Below the pieces are notes generated by a model, which was given only the letters and a program-made list of their open reading frames with translations, was not told where the DNA came from and ran no database searches. The position numbers and the translations under genes are program-made. From NCBI RefSeq assembly GCF_000162475.2, contig NZ_KI391971.1, forward strand, positions 808,901 to 872,900: a stretch of 64,000 nt of DNA. The letters run 5' to 3'. Below are positions 54,223 to 63,809 of this stretch, in pieces; the stretch's first letter is position 1; every line of letters begins with the position of its first letter. The DNA comes from Granulicatella elegans ATCC 700633. GTDB lineage: Bacteria; Bacillota; Bacilli; Lactobacillales; Aerococcaceae.

Positions 54223-56292
54223 ATGGTTAAGAAGAACTTGGTGATTGTCGAATCACCAACTAAAGCGAAAACAATTGAAAGATATTTAGGAAAAAATTTT
54301 AAAGTAGTGGCAAGTAAAGGTCACTTACGTGATTTACCAAAAAGTAAAATGGGAATCGATATTGAAAATAACTATGAACCTCATTATATTTCTATTCGTG
54401 GTAAAGGAGATTTAATCAAATCCTTGAAAAAAGAAGCGAGTAAAGCCGATGCTGTTTACCTTGCAAGTGACCCGGATAGAGAAGGGGAAGCTATTTCATG
54501 GCATTTAGCGCATTTATTAGGATTAGATACGACTAAACCGATTCGTGTAGAATTTAATGAGATTACAAAGGATGCTGTAAAAGAAGCCTTTAAAAATCCA
54601 AGAAATTTAGATATGGATTTAGTTGATGCACAACAAGCTCGACGTATTTTAGACCGATTAGTAGGATATACGATTTCTCCAATTTTATGGAAAAAAGTTA
54701 AAAAAGGCTTAAGTGCAGGTCGTGTACAAAGTATCGCTGTAAAATTAATTATCGATCGAGAAAGAGAAATTCAATCTTTTGTCCCAGAAGAATATTGGAC
54801 ATTAGATGCGACTTTCCAAAAATCAACAAAGAAATTTTCAGCTAGTTATTATGGAACAACTACTGAAAAAGTTGAATTAAAATCTCAAGATGAAGTGAAT
54901 CAAGTCTTAAAACAAATTGATGAAAAATCACCATTTACCGTTCAAAAAGTTACGAAAAAAGAAAGAAGAAGAAATCCTGCTGCACCATTTACAACAAGTA
55001 GCTTGCAACAAGATGCTTCTAATAAATTAAATTTTAGAACTCGTAAAACAATGATGGTCGCTCAACAATTGTATGAAGGTGTATCATTAGGAAGACAAGG
55101 TTCAGTCGGTTTAATTACGTATATGCGTACAGACTCAACTCGTGTTTCTCAAACGGCTAAAGACGAAGCAAAATCTTATATTTTATCTGAGTATGGTAGT
55201 GAGTATTCAAACTCAACACGTTCAACAAAAGTTTCTGAAGGAGCTCAAGATGCCCACGAAGCAATTCGTCCTTCATCAGTTATGAGAACTCCTGATTCAA
55301 TTGCATCTTATTTAACAAAAGATCAATTAAAATTATATACCTTAATTTGGTCTAGATTTGTGGCAAGTCAAATGTCTGCAGCTGTTTATGATACGGTTCA
55401 AGTTGAATTAGAGCAAAATCAACAAGTATTTAAAGCAAATGGATCTACTATTAAATTTGCAGGATATCAAAAAGTATATCAAGATAATTCAGATTCAAAA
55501 AAATCAAATGTTTTACCTGAATTAGTTGAGGGAGACACAGTATCTGTACAAAAATTAGATCCAGAACAACACTTTACTCAACCGCCTGCAAGATATTCAG
55601 AAGCAACTTTAATTAAAACATTAGAAGAAATTGGTGTTGGACGTCCTTCGACTTATGCTCCAACAATTGAAACGATTCAAAAACGTTATTATGTTAAATT
55701 AGTAGCGAAACGTTTTGAACCAACTGAATTAGGAGAAATTGTTCATCAAATGATTAATAATTATTTCCCAAATATTGTAGATACTCATTTTACTGCTGAA
55801 ATGGAATCTGAATTAGACCAAATTGAAGCAGGAAAACAAGAGTGGGTTCAAGTCATTGATCGATTCTATCAACCGTTTAAAGCTGAAGTGGATAAAGCGG
55901 AAATTCAAATTGAGAAAGTTCAAATTAAAGATGAACCTGCTGGATTTAACTGTGAAGTTTGTGGTAGTCCAATGGTCATTAAATTAGGACGTTTTGGAAA
56001 ATTCTATGCATGTAGTAATTTCCCTGATTGTCGTCATACTGCAGCAATTGTAAAAGAGATTGGTGTAACTTGTCCTCATTGTCATCAAGGGCATGTAATC
56101 GAGAGAAAATCGAAGAAGAATCGTTTATTCTATGGTTGTGATCGTTATCCTGAATGTGAATTTGTATCATGGGATAAACCTGTAGAAAGAGAATGTCCGA
56201 AATGTTCTCACTATCTTGTAGAAAAGAAAGTGAAAAGTGGCAAACAAATTGTATGTAGCCAATGTGATTATAAAGAAGAAATTCAAAAATGA
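54223..56292 (+). CDS. topA: DNA topoisomerase I
   Basis: 689 residues. The Toprim domain starts [18 protein letters not shown] and has [13 protein letters not shown]. The active-site Tyr is in [13 protein letters not shown]. The C-terminal ~110 residues carry three CxxC-type zinc ribbons. It relaxes negative supercoils. Start ATG 54223 with GAAGGGAG; the in-frame ATG at 54184 lacks a ribosome site. Confidence 0.97.
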   Translation: MVKKNLVIVESPTKAKTIERYLGKNFKVVASKGHLRDLPKSKMGIDIENNYEPHYISIRGKGDLIKSLKKEASKADAVYLASDPDREGEAISWHLAHLLGLDTTKPIRVEFNEITKDAVKEAFKNPRNLDMDLVDAQQARRILDRLVGYTISPILWKKVKKGLSAGRVQSIAVKLIIDREREIQSFVPEEYWTLDATFQKSTKKFSASYYGTTTEKVELKSQDEVNQVLKQIDEKSPFTVQKVTKKERRRNPAAPFTTSSLQQDASNKLNFRTRKTMMVAQQLYEGVSLGRQGSVGLITYMRTDSTRVSQTAKDEAKSYILSEYGSEYSNSTRSTKVSEGAQDAHEAIRPSSVMRTPDSIASYLTKDQLKLYTLIWSRFVASQMSAAVYDTVQVELEQNQQVFKANGSTIKFAGYQKVYQDNSDSKKSNVLPELVEGDTVSVQKLDPEQHFTQPPARYSEATLIKTLEEIGVGRPSTYAPTIETIQKRYYVKLVAKRFEPTELGEIVHQMINNYFPNIVDTHFTAEMESELDQIEAGKQEWVQVIDRFYQPFKAEVDKAEIQIEKVQIKDEPAGFNCEVCGSPMVIKLGRFGKFYACSNFPDCRHTAAIVKEIGVTCPHCHQGHVIERKSKKNRLFYGCDRYPECEFVSWDKPVERECPKCSHYLVEKKVKSGKQIVCSQCDYKEEIQK

Positions 56293-56297
56293 TGAAG

Positions 56298-56321
56298 AAG
56301 AAGCCGCAAGGCTTCTTTTTT
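56298..56321 (+). terminator. Terminator after topA
   Basis: AGAAGCC pairs with GGCTTCT over a GCAA tetraloop, then T6. Confidence 0.9.
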
Positions 56322-56346
56322 ATGTGGTTATAGAAAAAACGGAAAA

Positions 56347-56483
56347 AGAAATTTTTTTAGTAGCATTAGTAATAAAATTCGAGTCGAATTTTATTACAGG
56401 TAAATTTGAGACCATGGCTCAAATTTAAGCTATGAGACACCGAAGGTGGCTGCTAGCGTCCTTTGCTACTAAAGTGAATTTCT
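56347..56483 (-). repeat. Structured intergenic repeat, copy 7 (long form, inverted)
   Basis: Read on the minus strand: left end AGAAATTCACTTTAGTAGC; hairpin A GACGCTAGCAGC, stem CACC/GGTG around TTCG, TCTCATAGC; hairpin B AAATTTGAG/CTCAAATTT; hairpin C GTAATAAAATTCGA/TCGAATTTTATTAC; right end GCTACTAAAAAAATTTCT. It fills most of the topA-xerC gap. Confidence 0.82.
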
Positions 56484-56577
56484 TTTGTAGTGAAAATTGT
56501 TTGGAAAATTTTGACAATTTAGTTGTCAGTTGTTAGAAACTATGCTACAGTTTTATATGGAGAAAGGATGTCGTTAA

Positions 56578-57519
56578 ATGGAAGAACAATTTCATGCGTT
56601 TATTCAATATTTAACCGTCGAGCGGAGATATTCGATGAAAACAGTTGAAGCGTACCAACGAGATATTGAACAATTTTTAATGTTTTTAAAAGAAATTCCA
56701 TTAACAAAATTATCAGAAGTTACGGCAGTGGACGTACGAATTTATCTAGGAAAATTACATCAACAACAATATAACCGTTCCAGTATTTCTCGTTTCTTAT
56801 CAAGTCTTCGTTCGTTCTATCAATACTTATTAGAACACGACTTTGTTGAAGAAAATCCATTTGCGAGTATTTCTTATAAAAAAGGACAAAAACGACTTCC
56901 TGAATTTTTTTATGAAGATGAGATGGAAAAATTTATTGCTTCCATTGATGGAAATCAGCCTTTAGACCAACGTAATCGCGCGTTAATTGAAGTATTATAT
57001 GCTACAGGGATGCGTGTGAGTGAATTAACTGAATTAACTTTACAGCAATTAGATTTAAAAAATGGCGTTATTTTGGTCATTGGGAAAGGTTCAAAAGAAC
57101 GTTATGTTCCAATCGGAGATTTTGCTACAGAAGCTTTACAGCTTTATTTAGAAGAAAGTCGTTCTTCTTTAATGAGCCAATATAAAAAAGAACATGCTTC
57201 TGTATTCGTGAATCATCTAGGTGATCCGATAACAACAACAGGTGTTCGCTATATTTTAAATCAATTATTACAAGAAAGTGGATTACAATTGAAAATTCAT
57301 CCGCATATGTTGCGACATACTTTTGCGACTCATTTATTAAATAATGGAGCAGATATGAAGACTGTTCAAGAATTATTAGGACACGTTAGTTTAAGTTCTA
57401 CTCAAATTTATACACATGTTACAAAAGATGCTTTGCAACAAAATTATCAATTATATTTTCCAAGAGCAAAACAAGAGGAAGATACTTTTGATGCATCCAA
57501 ATTTAACCATAAACCATAG
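56578..57519 (+). CDS. xerC: Tyrosine recombinase XerC
   Basis: 313 residues. N-terminal SAM-like core-binding domain, then the catalytic domain with Arg in ATGMRVSEL, Lys in [11 protein letters not shown], HxxR in [19 protein letters not shown] and the nucleophile Tyr in IYTHV. It resolves chromosome dimers at dif. RBS GGAGAAAGG. It is 11 bp before hslV, in the conserved xerC-hslV-hslU-codY order. Confidence 0.94.
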   Translation: MEEQFHAFIQYLTVERRYSMKTVEAYQRDIEQFLMFLKEIPLTKLSEVTAVDVRIYLGKLHQQQYNRSSISRFLSSLRSFYQYLLEHDFVEENPFASISYKKGQKRLPEFFYEDEMEKFIASIDGNQPLDQRNRALIEVLYATGMRVSELTELTLQQLDLKNGVILVIGKGSKERYVPIGDFATEALQLYLEESRSSLMSQYKKEHASVFVNHLGDPITTTGVRYILNQLLQESGLQLKIHPHMLRHTFATHLLNNGADMKTVQELLGHVSLSSTQIYTHVTKDALQQNYQLYFPRAKQEEDTFDASKFNHKP

Positions 57520-57530
57520 GAGGTTTTGAA

Positions 57531-58058
57531 ATGACAACAATATGTGCCGTTAAAAAAGGAAATCAATCTGCTATCGCAGGTGACGGTCAAATTACCATGG
57601 GTGAAAGAATTATTATGAAAGGTAGCGCTAGAAAAATTAGACGTATTTTCGGTGGTGAAGTCGTTGTTGGTTTTGCTGGTGGAGTTGCAGATGCGATTAC
57701 ATTAGAAGAAATGTTTGAAGACCAATTAAAGCAATTTAAAGGGAATTTGCAACGTGCAGCTATTGAACTAGCAAAACAATGGAGAACTGACCGTACCTTA
57801 CAAAAATTAGAAGCGATGCTAATTGTAATGAATAAAGATCAATTATTATTAGTTTCAGGTACTGGTGAAGTAATTGAGCCAGATGATGGGATTTTAACAA
57901 TTGGTTCAGGTGGGAACTTTGCATTATCAGCTGCTAGAGCTTTATTACGTTTTGGGGATGAAAATTTAAGCGCAGAAGATATTGCAAGAGAAAGTTTAAA
58001 AGTTGCTTCAGAAATTGATGTGTATACAAATGATGCAATTATTACAGAAGTAGTATAG
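57531..58058 (+). CDS. hslV: ATP-dependent protease subunit HslV
   Basis: 175 residues. It starts [20 protein letters not shown], so removal of Met exposes a catalytic Thr, the usual HslV arrangement rather than the Ser of B. subtilis CodW/ClpQ. It forms the proteolytic double ring used by HslU. RBS TAGGAGG; 11 bp before hslU. Confidence 0.96.
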   Translation: MTTICAVKKGNQSAIAGDGQITMGERIIMKGSARKIRRIFGGEVVVGFAGGVADAITLEEMFEDQLKQFKGNLQRAAIELAKQWRTDRTLQKLEAMLIVMNKDQLLLVSGTGEVIEPDDGILTIGSGGNFALSAARALLRFGDENLSAEDIARESLKVASEIDVYTNDAIITEVV

Positions 58059-58069
58059 GAGACGGGAAA

Positions 58070-59476
58070 ATGAATTCAAAAATTAGTAAGACACCTAGAG
58101 AGGTCGTACAAGAATTAGACCAATTTATTGTAGGTCAAGCTAGTGCCAAGCGTGCTTTAGCAGTTGCTCTACGTAATCGTTATCGTCGATTATTATTAGA
58201 TGAAGAAATGCAAAAAGAAGTGACGCCTAAAAACTTATTAATGATTGGACCAACTGGTGTAGGGAAAACAGAATTAGCGAGACGTTTAGCTAAATTAGTT
58301 GATGCTCCATTTGTTAAAGTAGAAGCCACTAAATTTACAGAAGTAGGTTATGTTGGTCGTGATGTAGAATCAATGGTGCGTGACTTAGTTGAAAATGCGA
58401 TTAGTATTGTTCAGAAACAAAAGCAAGAAGATGTACGTCCACAAGCTTATGATAAGGCTGTTCGTAAATTAGCAAAAATTTTAAAACCTGGTATCATGAA
58501 AAAAGTGGCAAATCCTCAACAAGATTCTCTAATGAATTTATTCCAATCAATGGGCTTACCAAAAACAGACCTACCACAAGAGGAAAAAGAAGAAGTAACA
58601 GAGGAAATTGCAGCATCAAGACGTGAAATTGAGCAACAATTGAGAAATGGTTTATTAAAAAATCAAGAAGTTACGATTGAAGTAGAAGAAAAACCATTAC
58701 GTATGGCTGGTAATTCAAATGGAATGGAGCAAATGATGCAAATCCAATCCATGTTAGACCAAATGACACCTAAAAAACGTTCAAAACGTACAGTTAGTGT
58801 AGAAGAAGCGTTAGATATTTTAACCGAACAAGAAGCAGATCAATTAGTGAATAAAGATGATGTGCATGCAGAAGCATTAAAATTAGCAGAAACATCAGGA
58901 ATTATTTTTATTGATGAGATTGATAAAATTGCTGCAAAAGGACATAATGGCGGGGAAGTTTCTAGAGAAGGGGTTCAAAGAGACATTTTACCTATCGTAG
59001 AAGGAAGCCAAGTTCAAACAAAATATGGTGCCATTCAAACAGATCATATTTTATTTATTGCTTCTGGAGCTTTCCATGTTGCTAAACCAAGCGATTTAAT
59101 GCCTGAATTACAAGGTCGTTTCCCAATTCGTGTGGAATTACAAGATTTATCAAAAGAAGATTTCGAACGTATTTTAACAGAACCTAAGAATGCTCTATTA
59201 AAACAATATAAAGCATTATTGGCTACTGAAAATGTTGAAGTTATCTTTACAAAAGAAGCTGTCTCAGCACTTGCTAGAACAGCATTTGAAGTGAATAGTA
59301 ATATGGAAAATATTGGTGCAAGAAGATTGCATACTATTCTAGAAACATTATTAGAAGAATTATTATTTGAAGCTCCTCAAATGCAAATGGGAAGTATTCA
59401 AATTACTGAGCAATATGTAGATTCAAAATTAAATACGATAACAGCTGATCGTGATTTAAGTCGTTATATTTTATAG
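58070..59476 (+). CDS. hslU: HslUV protease ATPase subunit HslU
   Basis: 468 residues. Walker A GPTGVGKT, Walker B IIFIDEIDKI, a variable I domain (about residues 110-245) and a C-terminal helical domain with ENIGARRLHTILETLLEEL. It unfolds substrates and feeds them to HslV. It ends 15 bp before codY. Confidence 0.96.
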   Translation: MNSKISKTPREVVQELDQFIVGQASAKRALAVALRNRYRRLLLDEEMQKEVTPKNLLMIGPTGVGKTELARRLAKLVDAPFVKVEATKFTEVGYVGRDVESMVRDLVENAISIVQKQKQEDVRPQAYDKAVRKLAKILKPGIMKKVANPQQDSLMNLFQSMGLPKTDLPQEEKEEVTEEIAASRREIEQQLRNGLLKNQEVTIEVEEKPLRMAGNSNGMEQMMQIQSMLDQMTPKKRSKRTVSVEEALDILTEQEADQLVNKDDVHAEALKLAETSGIIFIDEIDKIAAKGHNGGEVSREGVQRDILPIVEGSQVQTKYGAIQTDHILFIASGAFHVAKPSDLMPELQGRFPIRVELQDLSKEDFERILTEPKNALLKQYKALLATENVEVIFTKEAVSALARTAFEVNSNMENIGARRLHTILETLLEELLFEAPQMQMGSIQITEQYVDSKLNTITADRDLSRYIL

Positions 59477-59491
59477 GAAGGAGAGAGACCA

Positions 59492-60295
59492 TTGCAACAA
59501 GTACTAAAGGATTTAAGAAAAATCAATTCGGTTTTACAATATGATAATTTATGGACATTAGATGAAAAGGCTGATTTACCATTTAATAATTTAAGTGGTG
59601 TATTAGGGACTCTATTGAAAGTGGATTTATTTATTGCTTCACCAGAAGGTAGGATACTAGGATTTCATGATCAATTCCAGTTAAATAATGCTCGGATGCA
59701 TGAATATGTTTCAACAAGACAATTTCCTGATTTTTATATGAATGCTTTGAATTCTATTGAAACAAATTTAGAAAATATATCAGTAGATGCTGAATTAACA
59801 ATTTTTCCTGTGGAATTAAAACAGGAATATCTTGAAGCAAAAACAACGATTATTCCAATTTATGCTTCTGGGAACCGTTTAGGATTTGTTGTGATGGGAA
59901 AAGCTAAAGAGTCCTTTTCAGCGGGTGATTTGATTTTAGCAGAGCATGCTGCAACTGTTATTGGAACAGAATTATTGCACTGGCAAACAAAACGAATTGA
60001 ACAAGAAAACCGAGAAAAACAAAATGTCCATTTAGCTTTAAAATCTCTTTCTTATAGCGAAATTGAAGCCATTAAAATTATTTTATCATTATTTGATGGG
60101 ATTGAATTACGATTTACTGCATTAAAAATTGCCAAAGAATTTGATATTACACGTACGGTAATTGTAAATGCGATTCGTAAATTAGAATCTGCAGGGGTAC
60201 TTGAGAGTAGAAGTTTAGGAACAAAAGGAACATTCTTACGAATCAAGAACCAACACATTCACCAAGCATTGAATGATGAACTGGCTAATTTATAG
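59492..60295 (+). CDS. codY: Global regulator CodY
   Basis: 267 residues. GAF sensor for branched-chain amino acids in the N-terminal half and a winged helix at the C-terminus (LKIAKEFDITRTVIVNAIRKLESAGVLESRSLGTKGTFLRI). It represses nitrogen and nutrient-uptake genes when amino acids and GTP are plentiful. The start codon is TTG at 59492 with AGGAAGGAGAGAG. No ATG near the domain start fits. Confidence 0.96.
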   Translation: MQQVLKDLRKINSVLQYDNLWTLDEKADLPFNNLSGVLGTLLKVDLFIASPEGRILGFHDQFQLNNARMHEYVSTRQFPDFYMNALNSIETNLENISVDAELTIFPVELKQEYLEAKTTIIPIYASGNRLGFVVMGKAKESFSAGDLILAEHAATVIGTELLHWQTKRIEQENREKQNVHLALKSLSYSEIEAIKIILSLFDGIELRFTALKIAKEFDITRTVIVNAIRKLESAGVLESRSLGTKGTFLRIKNQHIHQALNDELANL

Positions 60296-60301
60296 ATAAA
60301 A

Positions 60302-60338
60302 AGGAATAACTTACCGAAAAATAGGTTATTCCTATTTT
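60302..60338 (+). terminator. Terminator after codY
   Basis: AGGAATAAC pairs with GTTATTCCT, followed by ATTTTA. Confidence 0.8.
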
Positions 60339-60380
60339 ACGTATATTTAAAACTTATAGTGGAAAAACGCCATTAAAGTT

Positions 60381-60545
60381 AAAAGATAGGCAGAAAAATC
60401 TTATTTGTTTGTGAGGTCGCCAGCAGCCTCGCAAGCGAGTCTCATGGCTAAAATTCGAGACCAAGGCTCGAATTTTACCTGTAATGAAAGCTAGTGGCTA
60501 GCTTTCATTACTTTCACTACAAAACGATTTTTATTCCTATCTTTT
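60381..60545 (+). repeat. Structured intergenic repeat, copy 8 (long form)
   Basis: Ends AAAAGATAGG and CCTATCTTTT are perfect complements; AAAAATC/GATTTTT and TGTGA/TCACTACA pair further in. Hairpin A: GCCAGCAGC, stem CTCGC/GCGAG, TCTCATGGC. Hairpin B: AAAATTCGAG/CTCGAATTTT. Hairpin C: GTAATGAAAGCTA/TAGCTTTCATTAC. Apart from this repeat and the codY terminator, the 354-bp gap 60299-60652 holds only the likely promoter region of the next gene. Confidence 0.85.
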
Positions 60546-60652
60546 GTTACGTCTTTATATGGCGCTTTGTCAAATAGGATTGGTGGATTTTCCCATAAAC
60601 CCAATATAGTATAATTAAATCAAAGATGACAATGGAATCAGGAGGATTTGTT

Positions 60653-61384
60653 ATGGTTAATAATGTAGCTGTTAAAGTCTCAAATCTTTCAAAAGAGTTT
60701 TTGTTAGGACAAGACAAAACTGTTTCTATTTTGAAAGATATTTCTTTATCTGTCAATTATGGAGATTTTGTATCAATACTTGGTGTCAGCGGTTCTGGAA
60801 AGTCTACTTTACTAAGTTGCTTATCAAGTTTATCTGAACCAACAAGTGGCGAAGTTGTTATCAATGGTGTAAATCCTTACACCTTAAAAGAAGGGAAGCT
60901 TGCTCAATTTAGAAGACAAGATATTTCAATTATTTTTCAAAATTATAATCTGGTACCTGCTCTACCTGTACTAGAAAATGTTACACTTCCTCTGAGACTT
61001 TCAGGAAAGAGTGTTGATAGCAATAAAGTAAGAAAAATGTTGGATAGTTTGAATTTTAAAGCAGAACTATCATCATTAGTTTCTACCTTGTCAGGTGGAG
61101 AACAGCAAAAAGTAGCTATTACTCGTGCAATAATAGCTGATAGTAAAATTATTTTTGCTGATGAGCCAACAGGAGCTCTGGACAGCGTCTCAAGAAAACT
61201 TATTTTTGAAACACTTCGTAATTTAGCTAGTCAAGGAAAATGTGTTTTTATGGTTACTCATGATATTGAGTTGGCTTCAAAAACTGACAGAGCACTCATT
61301 TTAAAAGACGGAAAAATATCTCAACAAATTATTAAACCTTCAGCTGATGAGCTCTACCAAGCACTTGAAACTAGTAAAGGTTAA
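60653..61384 (+). CDS. MacB/LolD-type ABC ATPase
   Basis: About 243 residues. Walker A GVSGSGKST, signature LSGGEQQKVAIT, Walker B IIFADEPTGALD; the DEPTGALD and QNYNLVP segments mark the MacB/LolD class that works with FtsX-type permeases. Start ATG 60653 with AGGAGG. It probably exports or senses antimicrobial peptides with the permease at 61402; this is inference. Confidence 0.88.
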   Translation: MVNNVAVKVSNLSKEFLLGQDKTVSILKDISLSVNYGDFVSILGVSGSGKSTLLSCLSSLSEPTSGEVVINGVNPYTLKEGKLAQFRRQDISIIFQNYNLVPALPVLENVTLPLRLSGKSVDSNKVRKMLDSLNFKAELSSLVSTLSGGEQQKVAITRAIIADSKIIFADEPTGALDSVSRKLIFETLRNLASQGKCVFMVTHDIELASKTDRALILKDGKISQQIIKPSADELYQALETSKG

Positions 61385-61401
61385 TTTGAGGAGGAGTTAT
61401 T

Positions 61402-62715
61402 ATGCTAAAATTAATCATTTACCAATTTCAGTACTCAAAAAGACAATGGTTAGGAACAATCCCATTACTATTTGTTTCTAGCCTGATTGTTGGAACATCT
61501 TTATTTGGGATTGCTAGTTCAATAAAGACTGCTAATATTAACGCTTCACAACTTTTTCAAATGCTAATTATTTTTGGCGGGACTACTCTATTTTTCCTTA
61601 TTTCAAATAATATAAGACTGCTAATAGATATCTTTAAAAAGGATTACCAATTATGGGCTATCTTAGGAGCAAGCAGAACTCAGCTATCTTTATTAGTATC
61701 TGGACAGTTTTATTTAATGGCAGTGATTGTTAGTAGTATTGGCACAATACTTTCATTTATCATGTCAGATAGTTACTACAAATTTTTACAAAATTTATTA
61801 GGAAGAGATGAGTTACCTGATTTAGTTATTACAGCCAACATTCAATCAATTTTATTGAGTATTTTTATAGTCCCAACAATTGTCGGGATAGGGGCTTACT
61901 TTTATTCAAGCCGAATACTTAAAATATCATCATTATTAAAACCAAAAAAGAAAAAAAGAAAAGTTACAGTAATTGGTTTTGTTAACACCACTGTTAGTTT
62001 ATTCCTATGGTTACTATGTATAGGTTTTATTGTTTCAGCAGGTTTTATCAGTAACAAAGAAATAATTGCAAAACAGTCAAGCATAATATTATTTTTATTA
62101 ATTATTCACATCCTTATTATCCAATCACTATCTCCATCGATTCAAATGTTTCTAATAAAATTTTTAATGAGGATGTTTCCAACTGAAAATTATGTAATCA
62201 ATACAGGATTTTGGAATCTACTATCCAAACCTAGCTATTTGAAAAGTATACAAACTTCAATGACCATAGGAGTAACTCTCATTTCTGGGTTTATTCTTTA
62301 CACCCAAAATATATATTCATTTATGAATACAGCAAACGGTGTAGACGAAGCAAGAGCTTCCTTTATTGCTTATCTGTCTGCTCCAATTATTCTGATTATT
62401 ACTAGTTCTATTTCTCTTACGATTTTATCTTCTAATAAAGATATTGAGGACATTAAACAGTTAAAGACACTAGGAGTGTCAAGATTACAACTTTTTAAAA
62501 TACGTATAGCCGAGGCAATAATACATTCGGTGTTAATTTTATTAGTATCAGTAGTTTTCAATTTAATAATTTTAATTTTAGTAAGCTTTATTGGACAAGT
62601 TTTAGGCAGTAGTTTAGTAGATATATCAGGTTTCTGGCAACCGAGCCTTATAATTATTTCTTTGTTAGTTATTTTTTATAGTATTACAAAGGGATTTTAT
62701 TTATTTCAAGATTGA
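61402..62715 (+). CDS. FtsX-type ABC permease
   Basis: 437 residues with about eight to ten membrane segments. The halves have similar FtsX-like segments (WAILGASRTQLSLLVSGQF and KQLKTLGVSRLQLFKIRIAEA), as in long permeases of bacitracin- or lantibiotic-type systems, though the big external loop of BceB is absent. RBS GAGGAGGAG. It ends the cassette. The 321 bp after it contain an inverted repeat and repeat copy 9. Confidence 0.83.
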   Translation: MLKLIIYQFQYSKRQWLGTIPLLFVSSLIVGTSLFGIASSIKTANINASQLFQMLIIFGGTTLFFLISNNIRLLIDIFKKDYQLWAILGASRTQLSLLVSGQFYLMAVIVSSIGTILSFIMSDSYYKFLQNLLGRDELPDLVITANIQSILLSIFIVPTIVGIGAYFYSSRILKISSLLKPKKKKRKVTVIGFVNTTVSLFLWLLCIGFIVSAGFISNKEIIAKQSSIILFLLIIHILIIQSLSPSIQMFLIKFLMRMFPTENYVINTGFWNLLSKPSYLKSIQTSMTIGVTLISGFILYTQNIYSFMNTANGVDEARASFIAYLSAPIILIITSSISLTILSSNKDIEDIKQLKTLGVSRLQLFKIRIAEAIIHSVLILLVSVVFNLIILILVSFIGQVLGSSLVDISGFWQPSLIIISLLVIFYSITKGFYLFQD

Positions 62716-62807
62716 TAAATTGGAATAGTTACTGATTCAAAAATATCACACTTATTAAGATTAAAATAAAAGCAATACTAAAACGAAAAAGACAAGGATA
62801 AATGAAG

Positions 62808-62851
62808 TGCCCCCAAAAAGTTAGTTTTTTGTGTCTAACTTTTTGGGGGCA
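62808..62851. repeat. Perfect 17-bp inverted repeat resembling IS ends
   Basis: TGCCCCCAAAAAGTTAG and its exact inverse are separated by 10 bp. The pattern TG-CCCC-AAAAAGTTAG(ACA) resembles the ends of IS3-family elements, here almost fused. The right copy is preceded by TGT, as a full IS end would be. No matching target duplication is seen (AAG left, GTA right). It could also serve as a terminator, though the T tract is poor. Confidence 0.6.
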
Positions 62852-62925
62852 GTACATTTTCAGTAGGTTATTCTTTTTGTTAGTAAATTCAGAACTTGTA
62901 GTAAATAAATGCAAATTTTGTAAAA

Positions 62926-63020
62926 AAAATAGGAAGAAAATTTTTTGTAGTGAAATTACAAGAGACTCGAAGAGGATACTGGCGACCTCACAACCAAAAA
63001 ATATTTTTCTTCCTATCTTT
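62926..63020 (-). repeat. Structured intergenic repeat, copy 9 (short form, inverted)
   Basis: On the minus strand it reads AAAAGATAGGAAGAAAAATA, then GTGAGGTCGCCAGTA, a shortened hairpin A with CTC/GAG and TCTC, and ends with TTTCACTACAAAAAATTTTC. Both ends match copy 8 closely; hairpins B and C are missing. It faces copy 8 across the ABC cassette 60653-62715. Confidence 0.75.
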
Positions 63021-63036
63021 TATTACGTTTTTTAAA

Positions 63037-63636
63037 TTATTTCTTCCATTTAAAAATATCAACTTTAGCTTCTGTGCCATTTAATATTCTTTGAATATTT
63101 GTGCGGTGTCGATAAATGATAAAGATATCTGCAAGTAATGCTATTGTTGTCAGAACCATATCTTGAAAATATAGAGATAAAAGAACACCAATTGAAATCG
63201 TAAGCATACTTGTAAAACTTACCATTTTTGAAATAGCCAAAGTCAAAATAAAGATTCCTAAACCAATTAGAAATAATACAGGCTGATACGCTAATATAAC
63301 TCCAGCAAAAGTCGCAACAGCTTTGCCACCCTTAAAATTTGCAAATAATGGATACGTATGACCAACTACAGCAAATAATGCAATAATGAGAGGGGAAACC
63401 CCGTGTAAATCCATTTGCTTTAACAGAAGAACACTAATCGAACCTTTTAAAAGATCCATTAATAAAACAATCGTTCCTGCCTTTTTACCAAGAATTCTAA
63501 AAGAATTCGTAGCTCCTAAATTTCCACTTCCATGTTGTCTAATATCAATTTGAAAAAACTTACGTCCAATCCATAATCCAGAAGGAATGGATCCTAATAA
63601 GTATGCCATCGTAGCACCTAAAAAAATGGATAGCAT
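63037..63636 (-). CDS. plsY: Glycerol-3-phosphate acyltransferase PlsY
   Basis: 199 residues, five membrane segments. GSIPSGLWIGR, GSGNLGATNSFRILG and FKGGKAVATFAGV are the three conserved PlsY motifs. It acylates glycerol-3-phosphate using acyl phosphate in the first step of phospholipid synthesis. AAGGAGAAAGAC precedes the ATG on the minus strand. It is divergent from parE, a common arrangement. Confidence 0.96.
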   Translation of the reverse strand: MLSIFLGATMAYLLGSIPSGLWIGRKFFQIDIRQHGSGNLGATNSFRILGKKAGTIVLLMDLLKGSISVLLLKQMDLHGVSPLIIALFAVVGHTYPLFANFKGGKAVATFAGVILAYQPVLFLIGLGIFILTLAISKMVSFTSMLTISIGVLLSLYFQDMVLTTIALLADIFIIYRHRTNIQRILNGTEAKVDIFKWKK

Positions 63637-63809
63637 AGATATGTCTTTCTCCTTTATCCGTTAAATTTAATTTATACTTATTGATTATAGCATATTTTAA
63701 AAAAATTAGTATGTTTTTAAAGGGAGTTAGGAAGAATTCTTGCAATATTTGAAAAATTAAGTATGATAGAGTAGATATGTTTTATAAATAGGAAGAAGGG
63801 GAGTCGTGA

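Noticed and set aside
56237-56428. Small gene overlapping the end of topA
   Set aside because: It reads the topA terminator and repeat copy 7 in another frame; there is no start signal.
62802-63035. Small + strand gene after the MacB-type cassette
   Set aside because: It spans the IS-like inverted repeat and structured repeat copy 9 and has no ribosome site.
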